A stretch of 64,000 nucleotides of DNA from Shewanella hafniensis (GTDB lineage Bacteria > Pseudomonadota > Gammaproteobacteria > Enterobacterales > Shewanellaceae): contig NZ_BPFD01000004.1 of assembly GCF_019655335.1 (NCBI RefSeq), positions 1 to 64,000 on the forward strand, written 5' to 3'. Made by a program: the position numbers and the translations under genes. The stretch's first letter is position 1. Every line of letters starts with the position of its first letter. Below are positions 29,798-37,950 of the stretch, piece after piece. Below the pieces are notes generated by a model. That model saw nothing but the letters and a program-made list of their open reading frames with translations, did not search any database and was not told where the DNA came from.

Positions 29798-30610
29798 TCA
29801 GAGCTTATTGCCTGCATTCTCGCTGGCGGGCGCGGTGCCATTATCACCCTGCGCCATCTGTGCATGGCCTTGTTCCATCTGCTGTAAATCTTCCATCGCC
29901 GAATCCTGCGATAAAGCCAGCGGATCGGGATCTGCGGATAACGCCGCCGTATTGTCGGCATTCGCGGTATCTGGTGCAGTCGTTTGTTCAGTCAGTAATG
30001 GATTGGCAGCCTTTTCAGCATCTAGCCCCTGTGCCACGGGAGACACTTCAGTATTGAGCGGACTATCACTCACATTCGGTAACCACTCACGCAATGGCTC
30101 GGGTCCAAAACTAAAGCCCAAGGCGATGACGACAGTTGCAGCAGCAACATACAACCAAGGGCGAATCGCCCGATTATCGCCTCTTAATGAACCGCTCTCA
30201 CTGGCATATAGGTGCGCATCCGAGCGTTGAGCCGCTGGGGCGATCGCTTTTAGCATGTCAGGCAAGGCATCAAGCTCAGGGCCTTTAATGCGCTGACCAA
30301 TAAACTGGCCGCCTTCGTAAATCTCCATCTGATGGCTAGCAACTTCACCGTCAACCACTCCAGAACTGGTAATAATCAACTTATTACAACAGACTCGACC
30401 ACTAAATACGCCGCACACCCGCAACTCATCACAGCTGACTTCACCGGAGATCTCGCCGCCAAGTTCGATCTTAATTTGTCCCGCTGAGCCAATCTTGCCC
30501 TGCAATTTACCCGCAATTAATGCCGTGCTCTCTAACTGGATGTCACCCTCAATCGAGGTTTGTGCACTGATAAAAGTAATGCCATTGCCTTTGCTAGCCA
30601 TAGGATTCAT
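29798..30610 (-). CDS. Bactofilin-family cytoskeletal protein with C-terminal membrane segment
   Basis: The 270-residue protein has a bactofilin beta-helix domain at residues about 10-115 (FISAQTSIEGDIQLESTALI...GEISGEVSCDELRVCGVFSG...GVVDGEVASHQMEIYEGGQF), marked by the regular G-x-hydrophobic rungs. Unlike many bactofilins it continues with a linker, a membrane-spanning segment at about 148-166 (WLYVAAATVVIALGFSFG) and an acidic, Ala/Asp-rich tail of about 100 residues. Bactofilins polymerise and position envelope or division factors. It is divergent from a ZapE-like division ATPase gene, which fits a cell-shape role. Cys residues (VCCNKL) within the rungs are unusual. Confidence 0.85.
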   Translation of the reverse strand: MNPMASKGNGITFISAQTSIEGDIQLESTALIAGKLQGKIGSAGQIKIELGGEISGEVSCDELRVCGVFSGRVCCNKLIITSSGVVDGEVASHQMEIYEGGQFIGQRIKGPELDALPDMLKAIAPAAQRSDAHLYASESGSLRGDNRAIRPWLYVAAATVVIALGFSFGPEPLREWLPNVSDSPLNTEVSPVAQGLDAEKAANPLLTEQTTAPDTANADNTAALSADPDPLALSQDSAMEDLQQMEQGHAQMAQGDNGTAPASENAGNKL

Positions 30611-30883
30611 TCCATATCATTATTTTTGTGATAAAGATGTTAAGGTAAAAGTCCCCGAGAATAAAGCACTGGTTTCGTTTAGTATTTGACCTAAGCCTCA
30701 GAGCGGGATTTAAGTCACGCCAGCGACTATGCTACCCTGAGCATCTTGCAATATGGCTCCCGAGTACCTAAGCATGAGTAGCATGAAGCCTCAAAAGGCG
30801 AGTACTGATATCGCACTTAATCAAAGCTAAAGCACACACTGACTGCAATAAACACCTAAAACAACCGCCAACGAGACCCCGAC

Positions 30884-32179
30884 ATGGCTCATTCAAACTC
30901 CGCTAGCTCGCAATCGATAACGCCAATGATGACGCCACTGGAAGTGTATCGCGCCAAAGTGAGCGAAAATCTAGTTGACGATCCGGCGCAGCAACAGGCG
31001 GTGTTGGCGCTCGATATGTTATTTAAACAGTTGATGCCACAAGCCTATTCAGCTCGCCTGTCCCATTCACAATCCATCAAAGGCTTGTATCTGTGGGGTG
31101 ATGTCGGTCGGGGTAAAACCTTTCTGATGGATTTGTTTTTCGATTGTTTGCCAAGTGATGGCAAGTTAAGACTGCATTTCCACCGCTTTATGGCACGGAT
31201 ACACAATGCACTGCGTGAGCATTCGGGTAAACGCGATCCACTAACCCTGATTGCTAAAAATCTCGCGAAAGAGTGCAAGGTGCTGTGTTTCGATGAGTTT
31301 TTTGTCTCAGACATTGGCGATGCCATGATACTCGCAGGGCTATTTGAGTGCCTATTCGAACAAGGTGTGGTGCTGGTCGCGACCTCTAATATTCCTATTG
31401 AGCGCTTATATGAAAACGGCTTAGCCAGACACAGATTTTTACCTTGTATCCAACTGCTGCAAGCGCACACGCAAATGCTGCATCTCGATGGCAACCAAGA
31501 CCACAGGATGCACGCCATCAATGCTGTATTAAACAACGAGATTGGCATTGATAGCGCTGAAGTTAACGCATCGATTTCCCGCAATATCGGCATTACCGGA
31601 ACACTCGATTTTGAGCAGATTTTTGACAAGCTAGTGAATGGGTTAACGCCAAATGCGCTCAGTATGAGTGCTATTGGCATTAGCGGTTCTCACATTAGTG
31701 ATAGCAAAATGAGCAATGCTAGCCTCACCATCTGTAACCGTGAAATCCCAGTGATCCGCGCAGCTTTAGAGCCCACAGACAACGCTGTTGCTTGGTTCGA
31801 CTTTTATGCCCTGTGTGACGGCCCGAGATCCCAACTCGATTACATCGAAATCGCCAGTCGATTTAAGATCTTAATGGTGAGCGGCGTTCCCAAATTAGGC
31901 GGCGAAGTGAAAGGCTGGATCCGTGCCCGCGGCACGGAGGACGGCACAGGAGAAAACCAAGCCGCAACTACGGGCGAGCGCAAACTCTCCTACGCCGCCA
32001 ACGATGACCCCGCGCGACGTTTTATCAGCTTAATTGATGAGTTGTACGATCAAAATGTCAGCCTTTATCTCAGCTGCGACGTGCCACTGAGCGAACTCTA
32101 CCAAGGTGGCGCACTTAGTTTTGAATTCCGCCGCACCTACAGCCGATTAATAGAAATGAGCCGACATGAATTAGCGTAA
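30884..32179 (+). CDS. AFG1/ZapE-family ATPase, long variant
   Basis: ZapE-type P-loop ATPases act at the Z ring; mitochondrial AFG1 relatives work in protein quality control. The 431-residue product has Walker A GDVGRGKT at 72-79, Walker B VLCFDEFFVSDIGDAM near 139, and the conserved end FEFRRTYSRLIEMS. It is about 55 residues longer than E. coli ZapE; the extra sequence lies around residues 205-290 and 345-370 and is Ser/Ala/Ile-rich or Gly/Thr-rich. This could be a paralogue next to a standard zapE elsewhere in the genome, which the window cannot show. Confidence 0.83.
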   Translation: MAHSNSASSQSITPMMTPLEVYRAKVSENLVDDPAQQQAVLALDMLFKQLMPQAYSARLSHSQSIKGLYLWGDVGRGKTFLMDLFFDCLPSDGKLRLHFHRFMARIHNALREHSGKRDPLTLIAKNLAKECKVLCFDEFFVSDIGDAMILAGLFECLFEQGVVLVATSNIPIERLYENGLARHRFLPCIQLLQAHTQMLHLDGNQDHRMHAINAVLNNEIGIDSAEVNASISRNIGITGTLDFEQIFDKLVNGLTPNALSMSAIGISGSHISDSKMSNASLTICNREIPVIRAALEPTDNAVAWFDFYALCDGPRSQLDYIEIASRFKILMVSGVPKLGGEVKGWIRARGTEDGTGENQAATTGERKLSYAANDDPARRFISLIDELYDQNVSLYLSCDVPLSELYQGGALSFEFRRTYSRLIEMSRHELA

Positions 32180-32865
32180 AAAAATTGATTGTTTATCGCT
32201 TTGCAGAGACAAGGAAAGAGACAAGAAATAAGTACCAAAATTTTGCTCAAACTATTATTGAACAATCATTAGCAAAAAAATAAAAACGTCCAAAGGAACA
32301 GTGGATTACGAAGTCACTTATACAATAAGAATAGTAAAAGCTTGAATAACACCTTTAAAACAACTGACATGACACATGAGTCTAAAGACCTAGATTGCAA
32401 ATCTAAAACCTTATCAAATCAGCACAAAACTTCACTTTAACCATTTAGAATCAAAAAACTAATCACAGCTCACTCCTTTATTTAGACTACTAACCTTAAT
32501 AAAACCAGAGGCATTACTCCACTCAATTCAGCAATACGGTTTGCTAACCTCGATATTTAAGGTACGGTATAACTTAGTTTCAATTATGCTAATTTACGCC
32601 CTATAGGTTTTAATCAATTAAATTTACACTCTACGACAAGAAATTTTAAAAATATAATCTATAGTGTATTAAACCAAAGACTCATAGTTCCGACTCTGCG
32701 CAATAACGCTTAGTTTTAAAGTTAGGAAGCATAAGTTCGACTTTATTTACTCGAACTTTATGGCTCGACAGCAGTAGTTCGAAAGCATTAGTTTAAAAGC
32801 ATTAGTTTAAAAGCAGTAAGAACGACCTTAGACGGAACTCATTTAAATACAGGGACGATTCATTT
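32180..32865. other. AT-rich intergenic region before the chemoreceptor gene
   Basis: The 686 bases have no gene I can support. The right end (32728-32811) is a degenerate 14-base tandem array; the rest is low-complexity AT-rich DNA with several possible -10 elements. No hairpin terminator is visible after the ZapE-like gene. Confidence 0.4.
32728..32811. repeat. 14-nt tandem array upstream of the chemoreceptor gene
   Basis: Six consecutive 14-base units: AGCATAAGTTCGAC, TTTATTTACTCGAA, CTTTATGGCTCGAC, AGCAGTAGTTCGAA, AGCATTAGTTTAAA, AGCATTAGTTTAAA. The last two are identical; the rest share AGCANTAGTTCGAA or its TCGA core. It ends 55 bases before the chemoreceptor start. Confidence 0.75.
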
Positions 32866-34491
32866 ATGTGGCTACGACAAATTAAGATTGGCTCACGACT
32901 CATTATTGCGTTTGGCTTACTCGGTCTAGTCTTGTTACTTCAGGGGCTCATGTCGCTGCAAACTATGTCATCCATGCGCGCCTCCTCTGAAGAAATTGAA
33001 AAAAATACCCTACCTACACTCGTCACCCTTTCTAGCATCAATCTTAACGTGATGCGCGCTAGGGTATTTACATTTCGTCTGTTACTCGCCGATTCAGCTG
33101 CTGAGCGTGACAAAGGGCTCGAAACCTTAAGGCAAATTCGCGAGAACATTGAAACGGATCAAAAGGCCTACGAGCCTTTAATTAGTTTGCCTGGTGAGCA
33201 AGCCCTCTATCAGGATTTTAGTCATAATTTAGAGCTGTATTTACAGAATCAAGATCAAATGATCAGTAAGCTGCAGGCCAATGACACGACCGAAGCTAAA
33301 CGGATCATGGATGAAGTGATGACGTTACAAGCTGATAAAATAACTAAAACGCTTATCAGCATTGGCGACTTAAATACCGAATATGCAGGCAAACAAGGCG
33401 AACTCACCGCACAAGCTTACGAAGAAAGTAAGCTACTCAACAGCGTAGTGATAATAGCCTCCTTGATTGCCGCATTTGTCGTGGCCACATTATTAACCCG
33501 TAGCATTGTGCAGCCAATGAAAGAAGCGGTAGACATTTCAGTGACAGTCGCAAGCGGTGATTTAACACAGAAAATTAGTGCCGATGGCGAAGATGAAACC
33601 AGTCAACTGATGCAAGCACTAGCAAAAATGCAACAGAACCTGCGCGATACCCTATCCCACATCGCAAACTCCTCTAACCAGCTCGCCTCCGCCGCCGAAG
33701 AACTCAATTCAGTAACTGAAGATGCATCCCGCGGTATACAGCAACAAAATGATGAAATACAACAGGCTGCAACCGCAATTACCGAGATGAGTTCGGCGGT
33801 GGATGAAGTCGCTAATACCGCAGTCCTCGCTTCAGAGGCCTCAGAAGAAACCGCCCGCAATACCGAATTAGGCAAAAAACAGGTAGATCAAACCGTCGCA
33901 GCCATTATCGACATGAATCAGGATGTGACGCAAAGTTCACAAATTGTCCAAACCTTAGCCATGCAAGCTATCGATATTGGTAAAGTTTTAGATGTGATCC
34001 GCGCGATTGCAGAACAAACGAATTTACTGGCCCTCAACGCAGCTATTGAAGCGGCGCGAGCAGGCGATACTGGCCGTGGTTTTGCGGTCGTTGCCGATGA
34101 AGTGCGCGCGCTAGCCCACCGCACTCAGTCGTCGACCCGCGAGATTGAAGACATGATCAACAAGATCCAGCACGGCACTGAAACCGCTGTGCTATCGATG
34201 CAGCACAGTGGTCAAAAGGCAGAGCAAGCACTCGCTGTCGCAAGGCTCGCTGGGGACGCACTGAACACGATCAACACTCAAATCAGTACGATGAACAACA
34301 GCAATATGGTCATCGCAAGCGCCGCAGAAGAACAAGCGAAAGTCGCCCGTGAAGTCGATAAAAACATAGTGAACATTAGCGATCTCGCCAGCCAAAGCGC
34401 CGCGGGAGCGCAGCAGACCAGTGCCTCGGCGCATGAACTATCCAGGTTAGCGGTTGAACTGAACAACCTACTGACGCGCTTTAAGGTGTAA
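32866..34491 (+). CDS. Methyl-accepting chemotaxis protein
   Basis: The 541-residue receptor has a membrane segment at about 11-31, a periplasmic four-helix-bundle sensor (about 35-190), a second segment at 191-210, a HAMP domain ([23 protein letters not shown]) and a long cytoplasmic signalling domain whose hairpin tip reads [22 protein letters not shown]. The sensor is of the 4HB_MCP type, known for amino acids and small organic molecules. The C-terminus lacks a CheR-binding NWETF-like pentapeptide. It is a single-gene unit; its ligand is unknown. Confidence 0.93.
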   Translation: MWLRQIKIGSRLIIAFGLLGLVLLLQGLMSLQTMSSMRASSEEIEKNTLPTLVTLSSINLNVMRARVFTFRLLLADSAAERDKGLETLRQIRENIETDQKAYEPLISLPGEQALYQDFSHNLELYLQNQDQMISKLQANDTTEAKRIMDEVMTLQADKITKTLISIGDLNTEYAGKQGELTAQAYEESKLLNSVVIIASLIAAFVVATLLTRSIVQPMKEAVDISVTVASGDLTQKISADGEDETSQLMQALAKMQQNLRDTLSHIANSSNQLASAAEELNSVTEDASRGIQQQNDEIQQAATAITEMSSAVDEVANTAVLASEASEETARNTELGKKQVDQTVAAIIDMNQDVTQSSQIVQTLAMQAIDIGKVLDVIRAIAEQTNLLALNAAIEAARAGDTGRGFAVVADEVRALAHRTQSSTREIEDMINKIQHGTETAVLSMQHSGQKAEQALAVARLAGDALNTINTQISTMNNSNMVIASAAEEQAKVAREVDKNIVNISDLASQSAAGAQQTSASAHELSRLAVELNNLLTRFKV

Positions 34492-34575
34492 AGTCGCCTG
34501 GTAAAGTCGTCTCGATTTAAGGCAAAAAGCCTCGCTTTTCGATTTGAAGCCAAATCTCGTTTTAGAATGGAACCA

Positions 34576-34614
34576 GAGGGTAACGCACAAGATGTGCTAA
34601 AAGACGTTACCCTC
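34576..34614. terminator. Hairpin between convergent chemoreceptor and lysR genes
   Basis: GAGGGTAACG (34576-34585) pairs perfectly with CGTTACCCTC (34605-34614). The 19-base loop includes a nested CAC/GTG dyad. It lies between the two convergent stop codons, so it probably ends both transcripts, although T-runs are weak. Confidence 0.6.
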
Positions 34615-34673
34615 AATGTATAACCACATCTCTAACTTAATAAAATTATTCAGTATCAAAAATATGCACTCAG

Positions 34674-35672
34674 TTAAGACCGAGTTTGCGGCGCCTGATT
34701 AAAGTGCATAGCCAGTTCACTGATATCGGCAGCAACCCATTCTGGCTCGATACACTCGGCCAAATGCGCCGCCATAAAGTCCACCAGCTGCATGGCAGCA
34801 TAGGGCAAGCGGCGATCTTTGCGGCCAACTAGATACCAGTTACTTTCAAGCGGAAAACCCGTTACCGGCAAAATAGCCGGTTTTTCACGGCCCTCTTGCA
34901 GCGTATGCGCCGAAATCACCGACAAGCCTAAGCCAGACGCGACGCTTAGGCGTATCGCCTCATTGCTCTCGATTTGCATAGTGTCACCGAGCGTGATGCC
35001 TTGACCGCTGCACCAAGACTCGAACATCAAGCGGGTGGCTGAACCTGGCTCGCGCACGATAAAACGCTCATTTTTGAGATCGTTAAAACTTACTTGTTCA
35101 CGGCCCACCGCCCAATGATCCTTTGGCGCAATCAACTGCAACGGGTTTTTAATGATCCGCGCAGATAGCACATTATCGCCACTAGGTGGATGACTAAACA
35201 GATATAAATCATCTTCTTGGCGCTCAAATCGACCTAATACATGGGCACGGTTACCTATATTTAAGGTCACTTTAACCTGCGGAAACTGCCGATAAAAGGC
35301 CCCTAGAATTCGTGGGAGTACGTACTTAGCGGTAGTGACGATACCGATATTAATATGCCCAACGCTGCCACCTTTGGCCTGCTGCATAAAGGCATCGAAA
35401 TCCTCAAAACGACTCAAGGTATCGCAGGCGGCGCGGTAGAGTTCATTGCCAATCAAGGTCGGTAACATACGGCCATCACGACTCTCGAGTAACGGCTCAC
35501 CCAACACATCGGCCAGCTTTTTAAGCTGTAATGACACTGTGGGTTGGGTTAAATGCAAGGCCCTCGCCGCTGCGGAAATATTGCCTAACCGCACCACTTG
35601 TACATACACCTGCAGTAACCGAAAACTCAAGTGCCGCAATTTAAGTTGAGTCGATGACGTACGCTTATCCAT
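34674..35672 (-). CDS. LysR-family regulator (CbbR/CmpR-like)
   Basis: The 332-residue protein has the LysR helix-turn-helix at about residues 15-75 (GNISAAARALHLTQPTVSLQLKKLADVLGEPLLES) and an inducer-binding domain opening with IGIVTTAKYVLPRILGAF, close to the opening of CbbR-type regulators. Those regulators control carbon fixation or bicarbonate uptake genes. It is divergent from an SbtA-like bicarbonate permease gene 138 bases away, so that gene is the likely target. I use the ATG at 35672; a TTG two codons upstream also lies in frame. Confidence 0.88.
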   Translation of the reverse strand: MDKRTSSTQLKLRHLSFRLLQVYVQVVRLGNISAAARALHLTQPTVSLQLKKLADVLGEPLLESRDGRMLPTLIGNELYRAACDTLSRFEDFDAFMQQAKGGSVGHINIGIVTTAKYVLPRILGAFYRQFPQVKVTLNIGNRAHVLGRFERQEDDLYLFSHPPSGDNVLSARIIKNPLQLIAPKDHWAVGREQVSFNDLKNERFIVREPGSATRLMFESWCSGQGITLGDTMQIESNEAIRLSVASGLGLSVISAHTLQEGREKPAILPVTGFPLESNWYLVGRKDRRLPYAAMQLVDFMAAHLAECIEPEWVAADISELAMHFNQAPQTRS

Positions 35673-35810
35673 AGACAATTATCTATACCTAAGTGTTAAA
35701 CAATTTATTTTTCAATATAACCAATTAGGTCCAAAATCACCAGCCATCAGGACCACCCGACATTTAAGCCTGCTCTGCATAGCTTAAAAATCAAACTTAA
35801 TGAGATACTT

Positions 35811-36770
35811 ATGCCCGATATTGTCATTGCCTTTTTCGCCTTAGGCTTGTTAGCCGGCCTAGTGAAGTCAGATCTTAAAGTCCCCCCTGCTATCTACGAA
35901 ACCCTATCCATACTGTTAATGCTCACTTTGGGCCTAAAGGGCGGAATGGCGCTCCACGGTCACACCCAAAACTTAGTGATCACTGAGCTGTTAGCGGTTG
36001 TTGCTTTAGGCTTTATTATCCCCTTAGCCTTATACCCAGTGTTAACTCGGCTGGTTCGCATTGGTCACACAGATGCTATTAGCATTGCCGCCCATTACGG
36101 CTCAGTTAGCGCGGGAACCTTTGCGGTGGTGATGGCTATGGTGGAAAAATCAGGGTTGATATTAAGACCCGAAACCACCCTCTATCTCGTGCTGCTGGAG
36201 CTGCCTGCGATCGTCGTAATGCTCTGGCTACACAGGTACTTAAGCGCCAAAAAAGCAATTGAATCATCACCCAAAAATGAAACACAATCGAGCGTATTGC
36301 ACGAAGCGTTAACCAGCCGCGGCGTTGTACTACTCGTTGGTGGTGTGGTGATAGGTTGGCTTTACGGTCCAACGGGGCTTGCGCCGCTCACTCCTGTGTT
36401 ACTCGGTGGGTTCAAAACTTTACTGGCATTATTTTTACTGGAAATGGGCTTAGTGACGGCTAAAGTGTGTTTGCCGCTACCACTGCAACAATGGCGCTTA
36501 TTGGTGTTCGCCGCCGTTACGCCCTTTGTATTGGCTTGGTGTGGTATTGCGGTAGGATTATGGCTCGACTTACCTTCTGGCAGCATTTTAGTGCTAGCAG
36601 CATTAAGTGCCAGTGCATCTTATATCGCAGCGCCTGCAGCTATTCGAGCCGCAATACCCGAGGCCAATATTGGACTGGCTATGCTGGCCTCACTCGGCAT
36701 TACGTTTCCAGTTAATGTGTTAATTGGCTTACCTTTATATCAACACTGGGTGATGCTCATTACGGCTTAA
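35811..36770 (+). CDS. SbtA-like sodium-dependent bicarbonate transport family permease
   Basis: The 319-residue inner-membrane protein has about ten helices in two inverted halves and the family features FALGLLAGLVKSDLKVPPAIYETLSILLMLTLGLKGG at the N-terminus and SASASYIAAPAAIRAAIPEAN in the second half. Cyanobacterial SbtA imports HCO3- with Na+. In a heterotroph it may supply bicarbonate for carboxylases, but substrate is inferred from family only. No SbtB-like PII partner lies next to it. A divergent CbbR-like LysR gene probably controls it. ATG at 35811. Confidence 0.85.
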   Translation: MPDIVIAFFALGLLAGLVKSDLKVPPAIYETLSILLMLTLGLKGGMALHGHTQNLVITELLAVVALGFIIPLALYPVLTRLVRIGHTDAISIAAHYGSVSAGTFAVVMAMVEKSGLILRPETTLYLVLLELPAIVVMLWLHRYLSAKKAIESSPKNETQSSVLHEALTSRGVVLLVGGVVIGWLYGPTGLAPLTPVLLGGFKTLLALFLLEMGLVTAKVCLPLPLQQWRLLVFAAVTPFVLAWCGIAVGLWLDLPSGSILVLAALSASASYIAAPAAIRAAIPEANIGLAMLASLGITFPVNVLIGLPLYQHWVMLITA

Positions 36771-36809
36771 TGGCGTAGCTTAGTACTTCTTGGTTGAATA
36801 AAAATCAAT

Positions 36810-36839
36810 GAAAAGGGAGACATAATTGTCTCCCTTTTC
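36810..36839. terminator. Bidirectional terminator
   Basis: A 13-bp perfect stem (GAAAAGGGAGACA/TGTCTCCCTTTTC) with loop TAAT lies between the convergent permease and diguanylate cyclase genes. Confidence 0.85.
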
Positions 36840-36861
36840 ATCTTGCTTAAGCACACATCAA

Positions 36862-37833
36862 TTAAGGCGCATCACTGTGGTGGGCGGCTTTATCCTGATA
36901 CATGGCCTTATCGGCGGAATCTAATAGATCCTCTAAACTCATCTCAGAATCTGGCGTCCAATGGGCGATACCAATACTGGTCGCTAAGCTATGTTGCTTA
37001 GGATGCTGTTGATTATATTGTTCAAGTAACAGCTTAAAACGCTCGATGACACGATTGACTGTATCGCTATGTACAAAACTTAATAGCACCACAAACTCAT
37101 CACCGCCAAGCCTTGCAATCACATCCGACTCCCTAAAAGCGGTCATCAAGATATGAGCAAAATCGTATAACACTTGGTCGCCCTTGAGGTGACCAAAGTT
37201 GTCATTCACTTCCTTAAAAAAATCGAGATCGAAGAAGAGTAATGCCGCCTCAGATTCGGTACGCCGACAACTCGCCAGCGCCTGATGGGCCAGTAACTCA
37301 AATCCACGCCGATTCGAAATCGTCGTCAAAGGATCTAAAGTATTTTGCGCGATAGAGAGTAATTCCGCCTCCACCATTTGTCCTAAATCCGTCAAGGTTT
37401 CAATATCTTCAGCCGTAAACTCCCGCGGTTCAGTGCCGATTACACACAAGGTTCCTACCCGATATTGCCCGTGAATGGTTAAAGGATAGCCAGCGTAAAA
37501 GCGAATATGCGGCTGCTCCGTCACCAGTGGGTTGTCACTAAAACGCGGATCTTTGAGGGCGTCGTTTACGATTAAAATACTGTGTTGATTAATCGCATGG
37601 CCGCAAAATGAAATTTCCCGCGGTGTTTCAGTCACCTCCAATCCTTGGCGAGACTTAAACCACTGCCGTTCGGCATCCACTAAGGTCACAACACAAACTG
37701 GCAAAGAGAAAATTCTGCGCGTCAGCCGAGTAATACGATCGAAACGTTCCTCGGCATCGGTGTCGAGCACATTGAGTGCGCGTAACGTGGCCAAACGTTG
37801 CAGCTCGTTTTCAGGGATAGTAGGTAATTGCAT
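36862..37833 (-). CDS. Diguanylate cyclase with GAF sensor domain
   Basis: The 323-residue cytoplasmic protein has an N-terminal GAF domain (residues about 20-160: CVVTLVDAERQWFKSRQGL, ISFCGHAINQ) and a C-terminal GGDEF domain with an intact active site ARLGGDEFVVLL near 250. An inhibitory I-site RESD lies five residues before GGDEF, so product inhibition is expected. It should make cyclic di-GMP in response to an unknown ligand or redox cue. It is 117 bases downstream of glnE on the same strand; co-transcription is possible. Confidence 0.93.
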   Translation of the reverse strand: MQLPTIPENELQRLATLRALNVLDTDAEERFDRITRLTRRIFSLPVCVVTLVDAERQWFKSRQGLEVTETPREISFCGHAINQHSILIVNDALKDPRFSDNPLVTEQPHIRFYAGYPLTIHGQYRVGTLCVIGTEPREFTAEDIETLTDLGQMVEAELLSIAQNTLDPLTTISNRRGFELLAHQALASCRRTESEAALLFFDLDFFKEVNDNFGHLKGDQVLYDFAHILMTAFRESDVIARLGGDEFVVLLSFVHSDTVNRVIERFKLLLEQYNQQHPKQHSLATSIGIAHWTPDSEMSLEDLLDSADKAMYQDKAAHHSDAP

Positions 37834-37950
37834 TATGCTCTCTGCTAACTGCTTTCATTAAACTCTAGCCTAAATTGCGTATTCTTGCGGAGTTAAGGCT
37901 GATATTCGTTCCAGCCTTACCCTCTTTAAATGACTGTATAGATGACTATA

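Noticed and set aside
29743..32811. Short arrays as CRISPR repeats
   Set aside because: Units are 14 bases, back to back without spacers, degenerate, and no cas genes are near.
36810..36839. GAGACATAATTGTCTC as a further copy of the GACATAWTATGTC operator
   Set aside because: It is the centre of a 13-bp bidirectional terminator between convergent genes and does not match the inner bases of the motif.
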